Source of the DNA: Arthrobacter sp.
Lineage (GTDB): Bacteria > Actinomycetota > Actinomycetes > Actinomycetales > Micrococcaceae
Length of the DNA stretch: 64,000 bases
Assembly: GCF_031179985.1 (NCBI RefSeq)
Contig: NZ_JAPSHJ010000001.1
Coordinates: forward strand, 166,002 to 230,001
Direction: 5' to 3'
Part shown: positions 1 to 9,133 of the stretch, one piece after another
How positions within the stretch are numbered: the first letter of the stretch is position 1
Layout of the letters: every line of letters begins with the position of its first letter
Translations under genes and position numbers: made by a program
Notes under the pieces: generated by a model
The model's database searches: none
Seen by the model: only the letters and a program-made list of their open reading frames with translations
Told to the model about the DNA's origin: nothing

Positions 1-787
1 CTCCGGAGCGCCACCTCGCTTCAACCACCACAGTGACGGCGGTCAACGCGGCGATGAGCCGGTTCCGCTGGAGGAAACGGTACCTGGTGGGGGCGGAACC
101 GGGCGGAACCTCGGCAAGCACAGCACCTTGGTTTGCTACCGCCCTCAGCAGGTCCTCGTTGCCGGATGGATAGAACCGGTCAACGCCTCCTGCCATCACT
201 GCGATAGTGGGAATTGCTGCTGTTCCTCCGCTAAGTGCGCCCCGATGAGCATGGGCGTCGATACCGTATGCACCGCCTGACACGATGGTGAAACCTCGTT
301 GGGCCAAAGAATAGGCGAGGTCGCCGGTCACCGATGCGCCATAACTGGTGCTGTCGCGGGAACCTACCAGGGCCACGGACATTGCGGCTGGTGGCAGCGG
401 TTGTTCCAGACCCCTCCACCAGAGACACAGCGGCTGATGAATACCCAGATCCTCCAATTGCCTCGGCCAGAGATCATCGCCGGGAATGATCATGCGTCCT
501 CCCAGGCGTTGCATGGTTGCAAGGTCCCGTTCCGGTGCCAGATCCGGTATCCGAGGGGCCCAGCGTTTCAGCGCCGCTCCGAGCCCTGGCCATTTGGTTC
601 CACCGCCGCTGTCCGCAAGTACCGTTGTGATATCGCGCTCAAGTTCCTGCCCGGCTGCTATCTGGCCTGTGGCGATCAGCAGGGCATCTGTTGCCCCAAC
701 TACGCTGACCAGTGCCATACCAGCCGCATCCTGAGGCTCCATCAGCCTGGACAGTGCCGCCCTGGCCGTACGCTCTTTGTCTGTCAT
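1..787 (-). CDS. dprA: DNA-processing protein DprA/Smf, 3' part cut off by window edge
   Basis: DprA binds single-stranded DNA and loads RecA onto incoming DNA during natural transformation. The visible 262 codons begin at the ATG complementary to 785-787, preceded by a good GAGGAA ribosome binding site. The reading frame runs off position 1, so the C-terminus is missing. After a helical N-terminal part, the Rossmann-like DprA fold shows its hallmarks in order: VALVGSRDSTSYG, SGGAYGIDAHAHRAAL, GGVDRFYPSGN and FLQRNRLIAAL. The start lies 9 nt after the comM stop, so the two are probably co-transcribed, a common pairing. The family is certain; whether this organism is naturally transformable cannot be judged from here. 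Confidence 0.93.
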   Translation of the reverse strand, partial: MTDKERTARAALSRLMEPQDAAGMALVSVVGATDALLIATGQIAAGQELERDITTVLADSGGGTKWPGLGAALKRWAPRIPDLAPERDLATMQRLGGRMIIPGDDLWPRQLEDLGIHQPLCLWWRGLEQPLPPAAMSVALVGSRDSTSYGASVTGDLAYSLAQRGFTIVSGGAYGIDAHAHRGALSGGTAAIPTIAVMAGGVDRFYPSGNEDLLRAVANQGAVLAEVPPGSAPTRYRFLQRNRLIAALTAVTVVVEARWRSG

Positions 788-796
788 GTTTTCCTC

Positions 797-2341
797 TCAC
801 GCCGCAGCCGACGTGGCTGCCTGCCGCAAAGCGAGTGCCTGTCCGATGTCATTGGAATCGGGACTGCCTCGTTCTCCGAGATCGGCAAGAGTCCACGCGA
901 GGCGGAGGACCCGGTCGTAACCCCGTGCAGTCAAGACACCGCGTTCAAGCGAATGGTCCAAAATGCGCGTTGTGGGCGCCGGCAACCGCAGGATTCCCCG
1001 CAGTACGCGGCCCGGCACCTGTGAATTTGTCTCCATACCAAAAGGCAGGAGCCGCTCCGACTGCCTGTTGCGGGCAGCCTCAACACGCGCGGCAATGGTC
1101 CTGGTGTCTTCTTCTCCTCCGGACTGTCCAAACTCCGCAAGGGAGACCCGTTCGACCTCCAGCTGGATGTCCACGCGGTCAAGGAGTGGGCCTGACATCC
1201 TCGCCACGTAGCGCCGCCTCATCATCGGTGTGCACGTACAGTCCAGTCCTTTCCCCGATGCCTTGCCGCAGGGGCAGGGATTGGAAGCCAGTACCAACTG
1301 GAAACGGGCGGGGTAGGCGGCCGTGCCTGCGGAACGGTGGATGACAAGTTCACCGCTCTCCAGCGGCTGCCGCAGCGCATCCAGGACGCGGCGCTCATAC
1401 TCAGGCGCTTCGTCAAGGAAAAGCACTCCCCGATGGGCTCGTGAGGCCGCGCCGGGCCGAGGCAGGCCGGAGCCTCCGCCTATGATTGCGGCCGACGTGG
1501 CACTGTGGTGGGGATTCTCGAACGGCGGCCTGCGGACAAGCTGCACTGAAGCTGAGGGTAGGGAGCACAGCGAGTGGATGGCGGTCACCTCCATCGCCTC
1601 TGTGTCCCCAAGATCGGGAAGAAGCCCGGGAAGCCGCTCTGCAAGCATGGTCTTACCCGCGCCCGGCGGGCCTGTCAGGAGTAGATGGTGAGCGCCGGCC
1701 GCAGCGACCTCCAACGCACGCCGCGCATCCCCTTGCCCGGATACGTCACTCATGTCAGGCACCGGCCGGGCAGCGTCCTCGGGGTCGCAGGGCTCCTCGT
1801 CCTCCGGTTCGAAATCCAAGGCAAGTTCCTGGGGATCAGCCCCGTAATCGAAGGCAAGACGTGCAAGTGTTCTGTACCCTCTGACACGTGCGCCGGGCAC
1901 GAGCCCGGCCTCGGCCGCATTTGCCTGCGCCACCACAATATCCGGATACCCCGCCTGGACAGCGGCCATCACAGCAGGCAGGATCCCGCGAACAGGCCGA
2001 AGCCGGCCATCGAGACCCAGCTCGGAAATGAACACGGTCCGCTCAGTGCTCTTGATGTCATTGGCTGCCCTGAGGACAGACATGGTGATCGCAAGGTCGA
2101 AGCCCGAGCCGCGCTTGGGCAGTGAGGCAGGAATCAGATTGGCCGTGATCTTCCGCCTGCTGAGTGGAATACCGGAATTCTGCGCAGCCGAGCGGATCCG
2201 TTCCTTGGCCTCGTTAAGGCTCGCGTCCGGCAAGCCCAGAATCACAAACGCCGGAAGGGTCTGGCCGATGTCTGCTTCAACTTCGACGATGTAGCCGTTC
2301 AGCCCCACCAGCGCCACCGAATAGGCCCGGCCCAGTCCCAC
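797..2341 (-). CDS. comM: YifB/ComM family Mg-chelatase-like AAA+ ATPase
   Basis: This 514-residue protein has the normal length of the YifB/ComM family. In Vibrio, ComM is a hexameric helicase that drives branch migration during natural transformation. The N-terminal ChlI-like domain is followed by the AAA+ core with Walker A GPPGAGKT at residues 224-231 and Walker B LFLDEAPEY. A cysteine-bearing NPCPCG...CTC segment and a C-terminal Mg-chelatase domain follow. The start is a GTG that directly abuts the TAG stop of yraN, so the two are translationally linked, and dprA follows 9 nt downstream. The dprA-comM-yraN grouping is widespread. Family certain; role in recombination is inferred from homologues. 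Confidence 0.93.
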   Translation of the reverse strand: MGLGRAYSVALVGLNGYIVEVEADIGQTLPAFVILGLPDASLNEAKERIRSAAQNSGIPLSRRKITANLIPASLPKRGSGFDLAITMSVLRAANDIKSTERTVFISELGLDGRLRPVRGILPAVMAAVQAGYPDIVVAQANAAEAGLVPGARVRGYRTLARLAFDYGADPQELALDFEPEDEEPCDPEDAARPVPDMSDVSGQGDARRALEVAAAGAHHLLLTGPPGAGKTMLAERLPGLLPDLGDTEAMEVTAIHSLCSLPSASVQLVRRPPFENPHHSATSAAIIGGGSGLPRPGAASRAHRGVLFLDEAPEYERRVLDALRQPLESGELVIHRSAGTAAYPARFQLVLASNPCPCGKASGKGLDCTCTPMMRRRYVARMSGPLLDRVDIQLEVERVSLAEFGQSGGEEDTRTIAARVEAARNRQSERLLPFGMETNSQVPGRVLRGILRLPAPTTRILDHSLERGVLTARGYDRVLRLAWTLADLGERGSPDSNDIGQALALRQAATSAAA

Positions 2342-2698
2342 CTAGCCCACGCCCTTGAGGTGCTCCACCACGGGATCGCCAACGCCGTCGTCCACCACGG
2401 CGATAACGTCCACCCGTCGCAACGGCATCCTCAGCTCGTGGTCGCGGCACCAGGCGGCAGCCAAACGGTGCAGCCGGGCCAGTTTGCTGACGCCGACGGC
2501 CTCAAAGGGATGCCCGTAGTATAGTGACGTGCGCGTCTTGACCTCGGCAACGACCAGTGAGTCGCCGTCGAGCGCGACGATGTCTATCTCGCCCTCAGTG
2601 CAGCGCCAGTTGCGGTCCACAATCCGCATACCCTGCAATTCCAGATAGCCGGCAGCAAGATCTTCCCCACGCCGGCCAAGTATGTCTTTGGCTTTCAT
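2342..2698 (-). CDS. YraN family endonuclease-like protein (UPF0102)
   Basis: A 118-residue member of the YraN/UPF0102 family, a PD-(D/E)XK nuclease-like fold of unproven function. The core GEIDIVA...VVAEVKTR is visible and holds the Asp, Glu and Lys that align with the nuclease active site. The ATG at 2696-2698 (protein starting MKAKDILGRRGED) is chosen over a GTG six codons upstream. It matches the family N-terminus and has a GGAGGT box at the right distance. Its TAG stop is immediately followed by the comM GTG. The position next to comM and dprA suggests a link to DNA uptake or repair, but this is inference only. Confidence 0.88.
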   Translation of the reverse strand: MKAKDILGRRGEDLAAGYLELQGMRIVDRNWRCTEGEIDIVALDGDSLVVAEVKTRTSLYYGHPFEAVGVSKLARLHRLAAAWCRDHELRMPLRRVDVIAVVDDGVGDPVVEHLKGVG

Positions 2699-2806
2699 CT
2701 CTACCTCCGACACCAACCCTCGCGCAGCGAGGGAGGGCCAGGCAGGGAGACGTTGCGCTATGTGGGTAAGTCAGCCCAAGTTTCTGTGTGGAGGGAAAGT
2801 GGGAGG

Positions 2807-3133
2807 CTAGTTGCCCAGATCGACGTCCTTGGGAAGCGCGAGCTCTTCACCGCGGGGAAGCTCTTCGACGTTGACATCCTTGAACGTGATGACCCGTACG
2901 CTCTTCACAAACCTCGCTGAGCGGTAAACGTCCCACACCCACGCATCCTGCAGGGTCAGATCGAAGTAGACCTCGCCGTCGGCACTCCGGGCCTGAAGGT
3001 CGACATGGTTGGCAAGGTAGAACCGCCGCTCAGTTTCGACAACGTAGCTGAACAGGCCGACGACGTCCCGGTACTCACGGTAGAGCTGAAGCTCCATGTC
3101 TGTTTCGTAGTTCTCAAGATCCTCGGCACTCAT
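2807..3133 (-). CDS. DUF2469 family protein
   Basis: A 108-residue protein of the DUF2469 family, conserved in actinobacteria next to rnhB. The characteristic N-terminus MSAEDLENYETDMELQLYRE and the block VVETERRFYLANHVDL are present. The start at 3131-3133 is preferred over an in-frame start 13 codons upstream because the family begins with MSAEDLE and a GGAAG box sits just ahead. The protein is acidic and soluble, with no membrane segment. No biochemical function is established. It lies 60 nt downstream of rnhB on the same strand and is probably read from the same transcript. Confidence 0.85.
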   Translation of the reverse strand: MSAEDLENYETDMELQLYREYRDVVGLFSYVVETERRFYLANHVDLQARSADGEVYFDLTLQDAWVWDVYRSARFVKSVRVITFKDVNVEELPRGEELALPKDVDLGN

Positions 3134-3193
3134 GCTTCCATCTTGCACCATGCAGCAGGCGCTGTGCGCCACGAGAGACGGCAGGTCCCAGGG

Positions 3194-3928
3194 TCAAACG
3201 TCAGGTCCGAACAACTGCCAACTGACCCGGTGATAAGGGGTGGGCCCTGACAGGCGGAGAGCTTCGCGGTGGGATGCGGTCCCGTAACCCTTGTTCTCGT
3301 TCCAGCCGAAAGCCGGGTACTCGTTATGCAGCGAAAGCATGAGTCGGTCACGTTCCACCTTCGCGAGGACGCTGGCCGCGGCTACGCTGAGGCACTGCAT
3401 GTCGGCCTTCACCAGGGTGTAAACGGGAGCGTCACAACCAGACTCAGGCATTGCAGTGACCATCAGCGAGGGCTCGCCGGACAGGGAAGGGTCGTCGACA
3501 AGGCCGGGCTCGTCGAAAAGCGATGGCTGGGGATCCGGCGTCAGCCAGTTGTGGCTGCCGTCGAGCAGAACCGCCTGAGGCGTAATTCCGAGGGCGAGGA
3601 TCTGGTTCCAGGCGCGGTTTCCGGCAGTCCTCAGCGCGGCGATGATGCCCAGGGAATCAATTTCGTTTGCCGAAGCGTGCCCTACCGCCGAGGCCACACT
3701 CCAGCCCCGCACGAGGGGCTCCAACCGCTCCCGGTCTTCCGCCTTGAGCAGTTTGCTGTCCCGGACGTCCTCAAGGAGTTCCTGCCGGCCAAGGTCCACC
3801 ACCGTGATTCCCACCGTGACGGGTCCTGCCAGGGCGCCGCGGCCCACCTCGTCGACGCCGGCAAGCAGCTGCACACCGCGGCTGAGGAAGCGGCGCTCGT
3901 AGTCAAGGGTGGGTGCTTCAGTAGCCAT
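3194..3928 (-). CDS. rnhB: Ribonuclease HII
   Basis: RNase HII cuts the RNA strand of RNA-DNA hybrids and removes misincorporated ribonucleotides in the cytoplasm. This protein has 244 residues. The active-site motif GVDEVGRG gives Asp26 and Glu27; the third acid is Asp123 in LLDG, and the fourth is Asp176 in the KAD motif. The start ATG at 3926-3928 overlaps the lepB stop by one base (TAATG), implying coupled translation; an upstream in-frame start lies inside lepB. Unusual is the long stretch of about 50 residues between Asp123 and Asp176. It is rich in Asp, Pro and Ser with repeated DPS/EPS steps, whereas enterobacterial enzymes have about 18 residues there. Confidence 0.94.
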   Translation of the reverse strand: MATEAPTLDYERRFLSRGVQLLAGVDEVGRGALAGPVTVGITVVDLGRQELLEDVRDSKLLKAEDRERLEPLVRGWSVASAVGHASANEIDSLGIIAALRTAGNRAWNQILALGITPQAVLLDGSHNWLTPDPQPSLFDEPGLVDDPSLSGEPSLMVTAMPESGCDAPVYTLVKADMQCLSVAAASVLAKVERDRLMLSLHNEYPAFGWNENKGYGTASHREALRLSGPTPYHRVSWQLFGPDV

Positions 3929-4815
3929 TACTTTGTCGCGGGAGCAGGGACGTCTTTGAACACGTCCGGATAATTGTCGAGTACGCCAATCCTGTTGAGG
4001 GGCCACGCAATGACTGCTGCCTTCCCCTCAATGTCAGGCAGGTCGATGAACCCGCCGTTGGTTTCCTGGTGCGCGCGGGAATCGGCGGAGTGGTTCCGGT
4101 TGTCCCCCATGACCCACACCTTGCCGGCGGGGACCACGACGTCGAAATTCTTGGTCTCAGGCACTTCTGCCTTGTTCACGTAGCTCTCGTCCAAAGGAAC
4201 GCCGTTGACGGTCAGCCGCCCGCCGGCATCGCAACAGACCACGTGGTCTCCAGGGAGCCCGACGACGCGCTTGACCAGATGCTGTTGCGTATGGTCAGGC
4301 AACAGCCCCACGAAAATCACGGCATCTTCGAACCAGGTGAAGGGACCGTCCTCCTCCTGGGGCGTCTGCGGCAGCCAGCCCTTGGTGTCCCTGAATACCA
4401 CGACGTCGCCGCGCTGCAAGGCAAAGGGCTCGGGAACCAGCAGATTGACGAAAATTCTGTCGCTGATGTCCAGGGTATTGACCATGGATTCGGACGGAAT
4501 ATAGAAAGCGCGGAACAGGAAAGTCTTGATCAGGAAGGACAGGACAATGGCAATGGCCACCACCGTGGCTACCTCCTTCAGCCAAAGGAGAAGCTGGCTG
4601 GGGCCCCGGTCCTCTTTCTTCGCCTTGCCGCTTTCCGCACGCCTTTGTGCTGCTCGCCCAAGAGCGGAAGCTCCGGTGCCGGCCCGTTCCGCAGCGGGCA
4701 CACCTGTTGCAGCCACACCTGGAGCCGCCGCCGCGGGAGCCACTCCGGTGAACGGAAGGTGTCCGGACTCGTCCCGCTCGTGCGACCCGGAATCCCGGGG
4801 GTCGGTCTCGGGCAT
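3928..4815 (-). CDS. lepB: Signal peptidase I (first paralogue, with long N-terminal tail)
   Basis: Membrane-bound type I signal peptidase, which removes signal peptides from exported proteins on the outer face of the cytoplasmic membrane. It has 295 residues. A disordered, Ala/Pro-rich cytoplasmic tail of about 75 residues precedes one membrane helix (roughly 80-103). The catalytic Ser110 lies in FYIPSESM, the general base Lys182 in [10 protein letters not shown], and box E is [17 protein letters not shown] cysteine pair follows the Lys box. The ATG follows directly on the TAG of the second lepB, and its stop overlaps the rnhB start. The two adjacent signal peptidases probably arose by duplication and may differ in substrate preference; that is inference. 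Confidence 0.94.
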   Translation of the reverse strand: MPETDPRDSGSHERDESGHLPFTGVAPAAAAPGVAATGVPAAERAGTGASALGRAAQRRAESGKAKKEDRGPSQLLLWLKEVATVVAIAIVLSFLIKTFLFRAFYIPSESMVNTLDISDRIFVNLLVPEPFALQRGDVVVFRDTKGWLPQTPQEEDGPFTWFEDAVIFVGLLPDHTQQHLVKRVVGLPGDHVVCCDAGGRLTVNGVPLDESYVNKAEVPETKNFDVVVPAGKVWVMGDNRNHSADSRAHQETNGGFIDLPDIEGKAAVIAWPLNRIGVLDNYPDVFKDVPAPATK

Positions 4816-5493
4816 CTACTGTCCATCCTTCGTTGTTGTCTCGGCCTTGGAAGGCCGTTCCACTGAGCCAAATCTATCAAGCGGCCAGATGATCTGTACC
4901 GGTCTGCCGATAACCCGGTCCAGGGGAACCATCCCGCCGCCCGGGGCACCCAGCAGGCTCCTCGAATCGGCTGACATGGACCGGTGATCACCGAGTAACC
5001 ATAACCGTCCGGGGGGCACCATTACACTGAACTTCTGCTTGCTCGGCACATCGCCGTCATACACATAGGGTTCCTCAAGAGACTGGCCGTTCACTGTGAG
5101 CCTGCCGTCGCTTCCGCAGCACACCACATGATCGCCAGGGAGCCCGATAACCCGCTTTACGTAGGTGGTGTCACTGCCCGTGAGCCCAATCCAGTGTCCC
5201 AGGCCCGAGGCTGCATCCAGCAGCGGTCCCTGGCCGCTGTTCAGCGGAGCAAAGGTACCCCGCCCGTCGAAGACCACGACGTCCCCGCGCCCGATGGGCT
5301 GCGACTGGAAATCCGTCCGGGACACCAGGATGCGGTCTCCCGTTTCGAACAGAGGTTGCATGGACGCCGAGGGGATGTAGTAGATATCAAGCCACAGCGA
5401 CCGGACCAACCCGCTGATGACCACTGCGACGACGAGTGCAAGCAAAACAAAACGCCAGCCCGGTCTCCCGTGCTGGCGTCTTGTGTTGTCCAT
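4816..5493 (-). CDS. lepB: Signal peptidase I (second paralogue, short N-terminus)
   Basis: A second type I signal peptidase of 225 residues, upstream of and abutting the first. It has a short basic N-terminus, one membrane helix (about 14-33), catalytic Ser44 in YYIPSASM and Lys113 in VKRVIGLPGD. Box E is GDHRSMSADSR, with His replacing the usual Asn. The HVVCC cysteine pair is shared with the neighbour, which supports tandem duplication. The start at 5491-5493 (MDNTRRQ) is chosen because upstream in-frame codons would run into the rplS-lepB spacer without any recognisable domain. rplS ends 82 nt upstream. Both catalytic residues are intact, so it should be active. Confidence 0.92.
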   Translation of the reverse strand: MDNTRRQHGRPGWRFVLLALVVAVVISGLVRSLWLDIYYIPSASMQPLFETGDRILVSRTDFQSQPIGRGDVVVFDGRGTFAPLNSGQGPLLDAASGLGHWIGLTGSDTTYVKRVIGLPGDHVVCCGSDGRLTVNGQSLEEPYVYDGDVPSKQKFSVMVPPGRLWLLGDHRSMSADSRSLLGAPGGGMVPLDRVIGRPVQIIWPLDRFGSVERPSKAETTTKDGQ

Positions 5494-5575
5494 GATCCGT
5501 ATCCTGTGGCGCTGTTGCGGATGGCTCCGGCGCGGCCGGATACGGGTCGCGGACCCGCTTCGAAAGTCCGGAGAC

Positions 5576-5935
5576 TTACTTGGCGGTCTGGAAGTCGCGC
5601 TTTTCCTTGATCTTGGCGGCCTTACCGCGCAGTGCGCGCATGTAGTAAAGCTTGGCCCGGCGCACGTCACCCTTGGTAACGAGCTCGATCTTGTCGATGA
5701 TCGGGGAGTGTACCGGGAAGGTACGCTCTACGCCTACACCGAAGGAAACCTTGCGGACGGTGAAGGTTTCGCGGATACCGTCGCCGTGGCGGCCAAGAAC
5801 AAAGCCCTGGAACACCTGGATACGGGAGTTCTTGCCTTCGATGATGTTGACGTGAACCTTGAGGGTGTCACCCGCGCGGAACTCAGGAACATCGGTGCGC
5901 AGCGAGGCTGCGTCTACGGAATCGAGGATATGCAT
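5576..5935 (-). CDS. rplS: 50S ribosomal protein L19
   Basis: Ribosomal protein L19 lies at the 30S-50S interface and contributes to intersubunit bridges. The 119-residue product has the normal length and the family motifs [24 protein letters not shown] and the C-terminal [20 protein letters not shown]. The ATG at 5933-5935 (MHILDSVD) is preferred over one eight codons upstream because a GGAG box precedes it by about seven bases and the family begins this way. It follows trmD on the same strand after a 228-bp spacer. rplS therefore probably has its own promoter or leader, though I could not identify a clear hairpin or leader motif there. Confidence 0.96.
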   Translation of the reverse strand: MHILDSVDAASLRTDVPEFRAGDTLKVHVNIIEGKNSRIQVFQGFVLGRHGDGIRETFTVRKVSFGVGVERTFPVHSPIIDKIELVTKGDVRRAKLYYMRALRGKAAKIKEKRDFQTAK

Positions 5936-6163
5936 TGATCCACTCCTGGTAAACGCCACAGGTCATTTACTTTGGGTCACGGCGGCCAAGCCCGGGGTTT
6001 TGAAAGGCCCGGAAATTCCCGCCGAAAGTTGCTGTTCCGGTTCCGTCACTGATTGACGGCTCCGGGGCGCCAGGCTGTTGGTTACGCTCCCCCTGTGGCA
6101 GGTTCGCACCCAGTAGGCACAAGGACTAATTTTGCCACATGCGGGGCCCCGGAGGCGAATCCC

Positions 6164-6973
6164 TCAGCCCTGATCGTTTCCCGGCTCGTTCGGCCGGCGA
6201 CGCAGGCGTCCGTCGACGACGTCGTACCCAAGGTCCGCAAATTCCGTACGGTCCGCGCGGGTCAGCTTTGTTGCCTCGAAACCATCCAGCAGGTCCGGGC
6301 GGCGGGCTGCGGTGCGGCGGTACTGTTCATGGCGCCGCCACTGGGCGATTTTGCCGTGATTGCCGCTTAGAAGGATGGCCGGCACTTCACGGTCGCGCCA
6401 GGTGGACGGCTTCGTGTAGACGGGGTACTCCAGCAGTCCGTCCGCGTGCGATTCCTCCACAAGGGATTCGGGATTGCCAACGACGCCTGGCAAAAGCCGG
6501 ACAATCGCTTCAACCATGGCCAGTACGGCAACTTCGCCTCCGTTAAGGACGTAGTCGCCAAGGCTCATCGGGCGGACAGTAAAGTGCTCCGAAGCCCACT
6601 CGATGACCCTCTCATCTATGCCTTCATACCGGCCACAGGCAAAAACGAGCTGCTCTTCTTCGGCCAGTTCGTGGGCCAACGCCTGGTTGAAGCGCTCTCC
6701 TGCGGGCGACGGAACGATCAGCACTGGCTTCTTGCCGGCGTGTCCCGCCTCCGAAATGGAGGAGAGTGCCTGCGCCCACGGCTCGGCCTTCATGACCATG
6801 CCGGCGCCGCCACCGTATGGTGTGTCATCAACGGTCCGGTGCCTGTCGGTGGTGAATTCGCGGAGGTCGTGCACCTTCAGGTCAAGCAACCCGTCCTGGC
6901 GGGCTTTCCCGATGAGGGACAGCTCCAAAGGCGCCAGGTATTCCGGAAAGATGCTGACGACGTCGATCTGCAT
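6164..6973 (-). CDS. trmD: tRNA (guanine(37)-N1)-methyltransferase
   Basis: TrmD uses S-adenosylmethionine to methylate G37 next to the anticodon, preventing +1 frameshifts. The protein has 269 residues. The N-terminal [12 protein letters not shown], the Gly-rich [15 protein letters not shown] and the trefoil-knot cofactor loop [12 protein letters not shown] are all present, followed by the C-terminal helical domain. The ATG follows directly on the TAA of rimM (TAAATG), so the rimM-trmD pair is translationally coupled. This order is standard in bacteria. The C-terminus carries a basic [10 protein letters not shown] tail that is longer than in E. coli. No regulatory site is evident. Confidence 0.96.
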   Translation of the reverse strand: MQIDVVSIFPEYLAPLELSLIGKARQDGLLDLKVHDLREFTTDRHRTVDDTPYGGGAGMVMKAEPWAQALSSISEAGHAGKKPVLIVPSPAGERFNQALAHELAEEEQLVFACGRYEGIDERVIEWASEHFTVRPMSLGDYVLNGGEVAVLAMVEAIVRLLPGVVGNPESLVEESHADGLLEYPVYTKPSTWRDREVPAILLSGNHGKIAQWRRHEQYRRTAARRPDLLDGFEATKLTRADRTEFADLGYDVVDGRLRRRPNEPGNDQG

Positions 6974-7540
6974 TTAGTCGTCGTCCCCGGCTTCGGCGGG
7001 TGCGGTTTCGTCGCTGTCCGCGGCGCCGCCTTCTTCATTGATCCCAAAGAGTCCCGGCGGGGGCGTGATCAGCACAAAACCTTCAGCAACATTGACCTCG
7101 GGGACAATCTGTTCCACAAAGGGAACCAGGATTTCCTTGCCCTCAGGTGTCTTCACGGTCAGGAGATCCTGAACCGGCAGGGTGGTGAGGGCCGCGATCG
7201 TGCCTACGACCTCTGACCCCACCCGTGCCTCAAGTCCCACAAGCTCGTGCTCATACCAGCCTTCGTCGTCGTCCTCGCCCAGCTCCTCGGTTTCAATGAA
7301 GAGCTTGGCTCCACGGAGTGTCTCCGCCTCATTGCGGGTCTCGATCTCCTCGAATCCGAGCAGCAGGATGTCCTTGTTCCAGCGGGCGCTCAGAATCGTC
7401 AGCGGCCCTGCGGAAGCGGGTTCCACCACGAACTCGGTACCAGGGACAAAGCGGTCCCCCGGCGCATCCGTCAACACCTGTACGGTCACCTCACCGCGGA
7501 TGCCGTGGGGTTTTCCGATTCGTGCCACTTGAAGCTGCAT
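6974..7540 (-). CDS. rimM: Ribosome maturation factor RimM
   Basis: RimM binds ribosomal protein S19 and assists maturation of the 30S subunit head. The 188-residue product starts MQLQVARIGKPHGIRGEV, the diagnostic N-terminal block, followed by the PRC-barrel half with LPVQDLLTV and EILVPFVEQIVPEV. The C-terminus is acidic (EEGGAADSDETAP region), typical of actinobacterial members. The ATG at 7538-7540 has a GAGGAA box six bases ahead; a longer in-frame extension would run through the terminator of the preceding unit and is rejected. It heads a rimM-trmD operon. Confidence 0.95.
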   Translation of the reverse strand: MQLQVARIGKPHGIRGEVTVQVLTDAPGDRFVPGTEFVVEPASAGPLTILSARWNKDILLLGFEEIETRNEAETLRGAKLFIETEELGEDDDEGWYEHELVGLEARVGSEVVGTIAALTTLPVQDLLTVKTPEGKEILVPFVEQIVPEVNVAEGFVLITPPPGLFGINEEGGAADSDETAPAEAGDDD

Positions 7541-7617
7541 CTGTTCCTCTGTTCCTCTGTTCCGGATTCGGGATGAATAGTTTCGAGCTGCCGCTCTGGA
7601 AAGGGTATGGGATCTCA

Positions 7618-7658
7618 AAAAAGTCCGGCCCCTCCACCATCTGGTGAAGGGGCCGGAC
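7618..7658 (-). terminator. Rho-independent terminator of the rpsP-khpA unit
   Basis: On the minus strand the sequence forms a GC-rich stem, GTCCGGCCCCT paired with AGGGGCCGGAC and extended by a few more pairs around a short loop (7623-7658). A run of five T follows (7618-7622). It lies 25 nt after the khpA stop and before the rimM start, so rpsP-khpA and rimM-trmD should be separate transcripts. Confidence 0.9.
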
Positions 7659-7682
7659 CCAAGACAAGTGTTGCTGGCGCGA

Positions 7683-7925
7683 TTACCGGCGGCGGTCGGT
7701 GTCGACGACGTCGACCCTGACCTGCTCGCCATTCGCCAATGCCGCCACCACTGTGCGCAATGCACGTGCCGTACGGCCCTGACGGCCGATCACCCTGCCA
7801 AGATCGTCCTGATGAACGCGAACCTCGAGGGTATCCCCGCGGCGGTTGTTCTTGGCACTGACCTTGACGTCCTCGGGGCTGTCAACAATCCCGCGGACAA
7901 GGTGTTCGAGCGCTTCTGCCAGCAA
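7683..7925 (-). CDS. khpA: KH-domain RNA-binding protein KhpA (YlqC family)
   Basis: An 80-residue protein made almost entirely of one KH domain. The RNA-binding loop IGRQGRTARALR carries the GxxG motif (Gly-Arg-Gln-Gly). In Firmicutes, KhpA pairs with KhpB and affects cell size and RNA chaperoning; the actinobacterial role is less clear. The only suitable start is a TTG at 7923-7925, one base after the rpsP TAA, so translation is probably coupled to rpsP. The order rpsP-khpA-rimM-trmD is a classic conserved cluster. The unit ends at the hairpin terminator just downstream. Confidence 0.92.
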   Translation of the reverse strand: MLAEALEHLVRGIVDSPEDVKVSAKNNRRGDTLEVRVHQDDLGRVIGRQGRTARALRTVVAALANGEQVRVDVVDTDRRR

Positions 7926-7926
7926 T

Positions 7927-8343
7927 TTACTCAGCCTCGGTGGTCTCTGCTTCGGCGCCTGCTTCAGCCGGAGCTTCCGCCTTGGCCTTCTTGGTGATGG
8001 CTTCCGGGATGATCACGGAGCGCTTTTCCGGAGCAACGAAGGCAACCTTGGGGGCTTTCGTCTTCAAGGTACCTTCCTGGCCGGGAAGACCCTTGAACTT
8101 CTGCCAGTCACCGGTGATCTTGAGGATCGCGGCAACCTGCTCGGACGGCTGGGCACCGACGGACAGCCAGTACTGGGCACGCTCGGAGTCAACCTCGATG
8201 TATGAGGGCTCCTCGGTGGGGTGGTACTTGCCGATTTCTTCGATGGCACGACCATCACGCTTGGTGCGTGAGTCTGCAACGACAATGCGGTAGTACGGTG
8301 CGCGCATCTTACCGAAGCGCTTAAGGCGAATCTTTACGGCCAC
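7927..8343 (-). CDS. rpsP: 30S ribosomal protein S16
   Basis: Ribosomal protein S16 is a primary assembly protein of the 30S body. The family motif [19 protein letters not shown] opens the protein, followed by [14 protein letters not shown]. Length is 138 residues because of a C-terminal tail rich in Ala, Glu and Lys that is common in actinobacteria but absent in E. coli. I place the start at the GTG in 8341-8343, which gives the usual MAVKIRL. Another GTG four codons upstream (8353-8355) is possible but almost touches the AGGAG box. It is the first gene of the rpsP-khpA unit. Confidence 0.94.
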   Translation of the reverse strand: MAVKIRLKRFGKMRAPYYRIVVADSRTKRDGRAIEEIGKYHPTEEPSYIEVDSERAQYWLSVGAQPSEQVAAILKITGDWQKFKGLPGQEGTLKTKAPKVAFVAPEKRSVIIPEAITKKAKAEAPAEAGAEAETTEAE

Positions 8344-8544
8344 TTTTGTGGTCACTCCTGTTTCTGAAACGGGGTCGAACCCGGCGTTCTGCACCCGTGG
8401 GGCGGGCCATACTAGGGGGTTCTAAAGGACAGGATCCAGACGCGGAGAGAGGGGCCACGCAGATCAAGTACCTACTTATTGTGCCAGATCAACGACGGGA
8501 TTTCGACTTGACGCCCGCTCGGCCTTCTTCGACCCGATTAACGC

Positions 8545-8982
8545 CTACGATGCCCAGACGTACAGGCCTGTCCGATCGTTGTCGTCCACGCCGCTTGCAA
8601 GCTCTGCAATCCGCTGGACGTAGCCCTTGGCTTCATCGGTGCCGAAAGGCATATCGTCTTCCGCAGCCCACTGCTCTGCGACATGTGCAAGCACATCACC
8701 TTCGCCTTCAGATTCGTAACTGAGCAATTCGGCCAGGGCGCGGACCATGGCCGGCGGCACACCGAGAAGGGAGTCGCTTGCCACGTCCACCATGGCCAGT
8801 TCGTAATCCGCGCCCGCTGCGTGCACGGCCGCGCCTGCGAGGTCGCCCAACTGTTCGATTTCGAAGTCGCTTATTCCGGGAATGCGCACTGCATCGCCGG
8901 TGGCGGGCCCGCCGTCGTCGAGCGCTGTGGCCCGCTTCAGCGCGCCGTCGTGGGTGGAAACAAAGATCTCAGTGAACCCCAT
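8545..8982 (-). CDS. Uncharacterised acidic protein
   Basis: I do not recognise this protein of about 145 residues. It is soluble and acidic, with no signal peptide or membrane segment. The visible blocks are a beta-rich N-terminus (GFTEIFVSTHDGALKRA), a middle GISDFEIEQLGDLAG, and a C-terminal TGLYVWAS. Three in-frame ATGs (8997, 8991, 8982) compete; I chose the last because a GAGG box sits nine bases upstream. It stands alone between rpsP and the VOC gene on the same strand, with about 150-200 bp on each side. Codon use resembles the neighbours, so it looks like a native gene rather than a recent arrival. Confidence 0.7.
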   Translation of the reverse strand: MGFTEIFVSTHDGALKRATALDDGGPATGDAVRIPGISDFEIEQLGDLAGAAVHAAGADYELAMVDVASDSLLGVPPAMVRALAELLSYESEGEGDVLAHVAEQWAAEDDMPFGTDEAKGYVQRIAELASGVDDNDRTGLYVWAS

Positions 8983-9133
8983 GGAAATCATCCTCATTCC
9001 GTCGCTGCGAGGAAGGTCCTACGATGCGGGTTTGAGCCCCACCGTGGCCGTCCGAATCAGCCTAACCCAGAAGACGGTCCAACCCGGAAGACAGACCAAC
9101 CCGAAGGCAGCATGCCCGTGAAGGCGTGGACCG

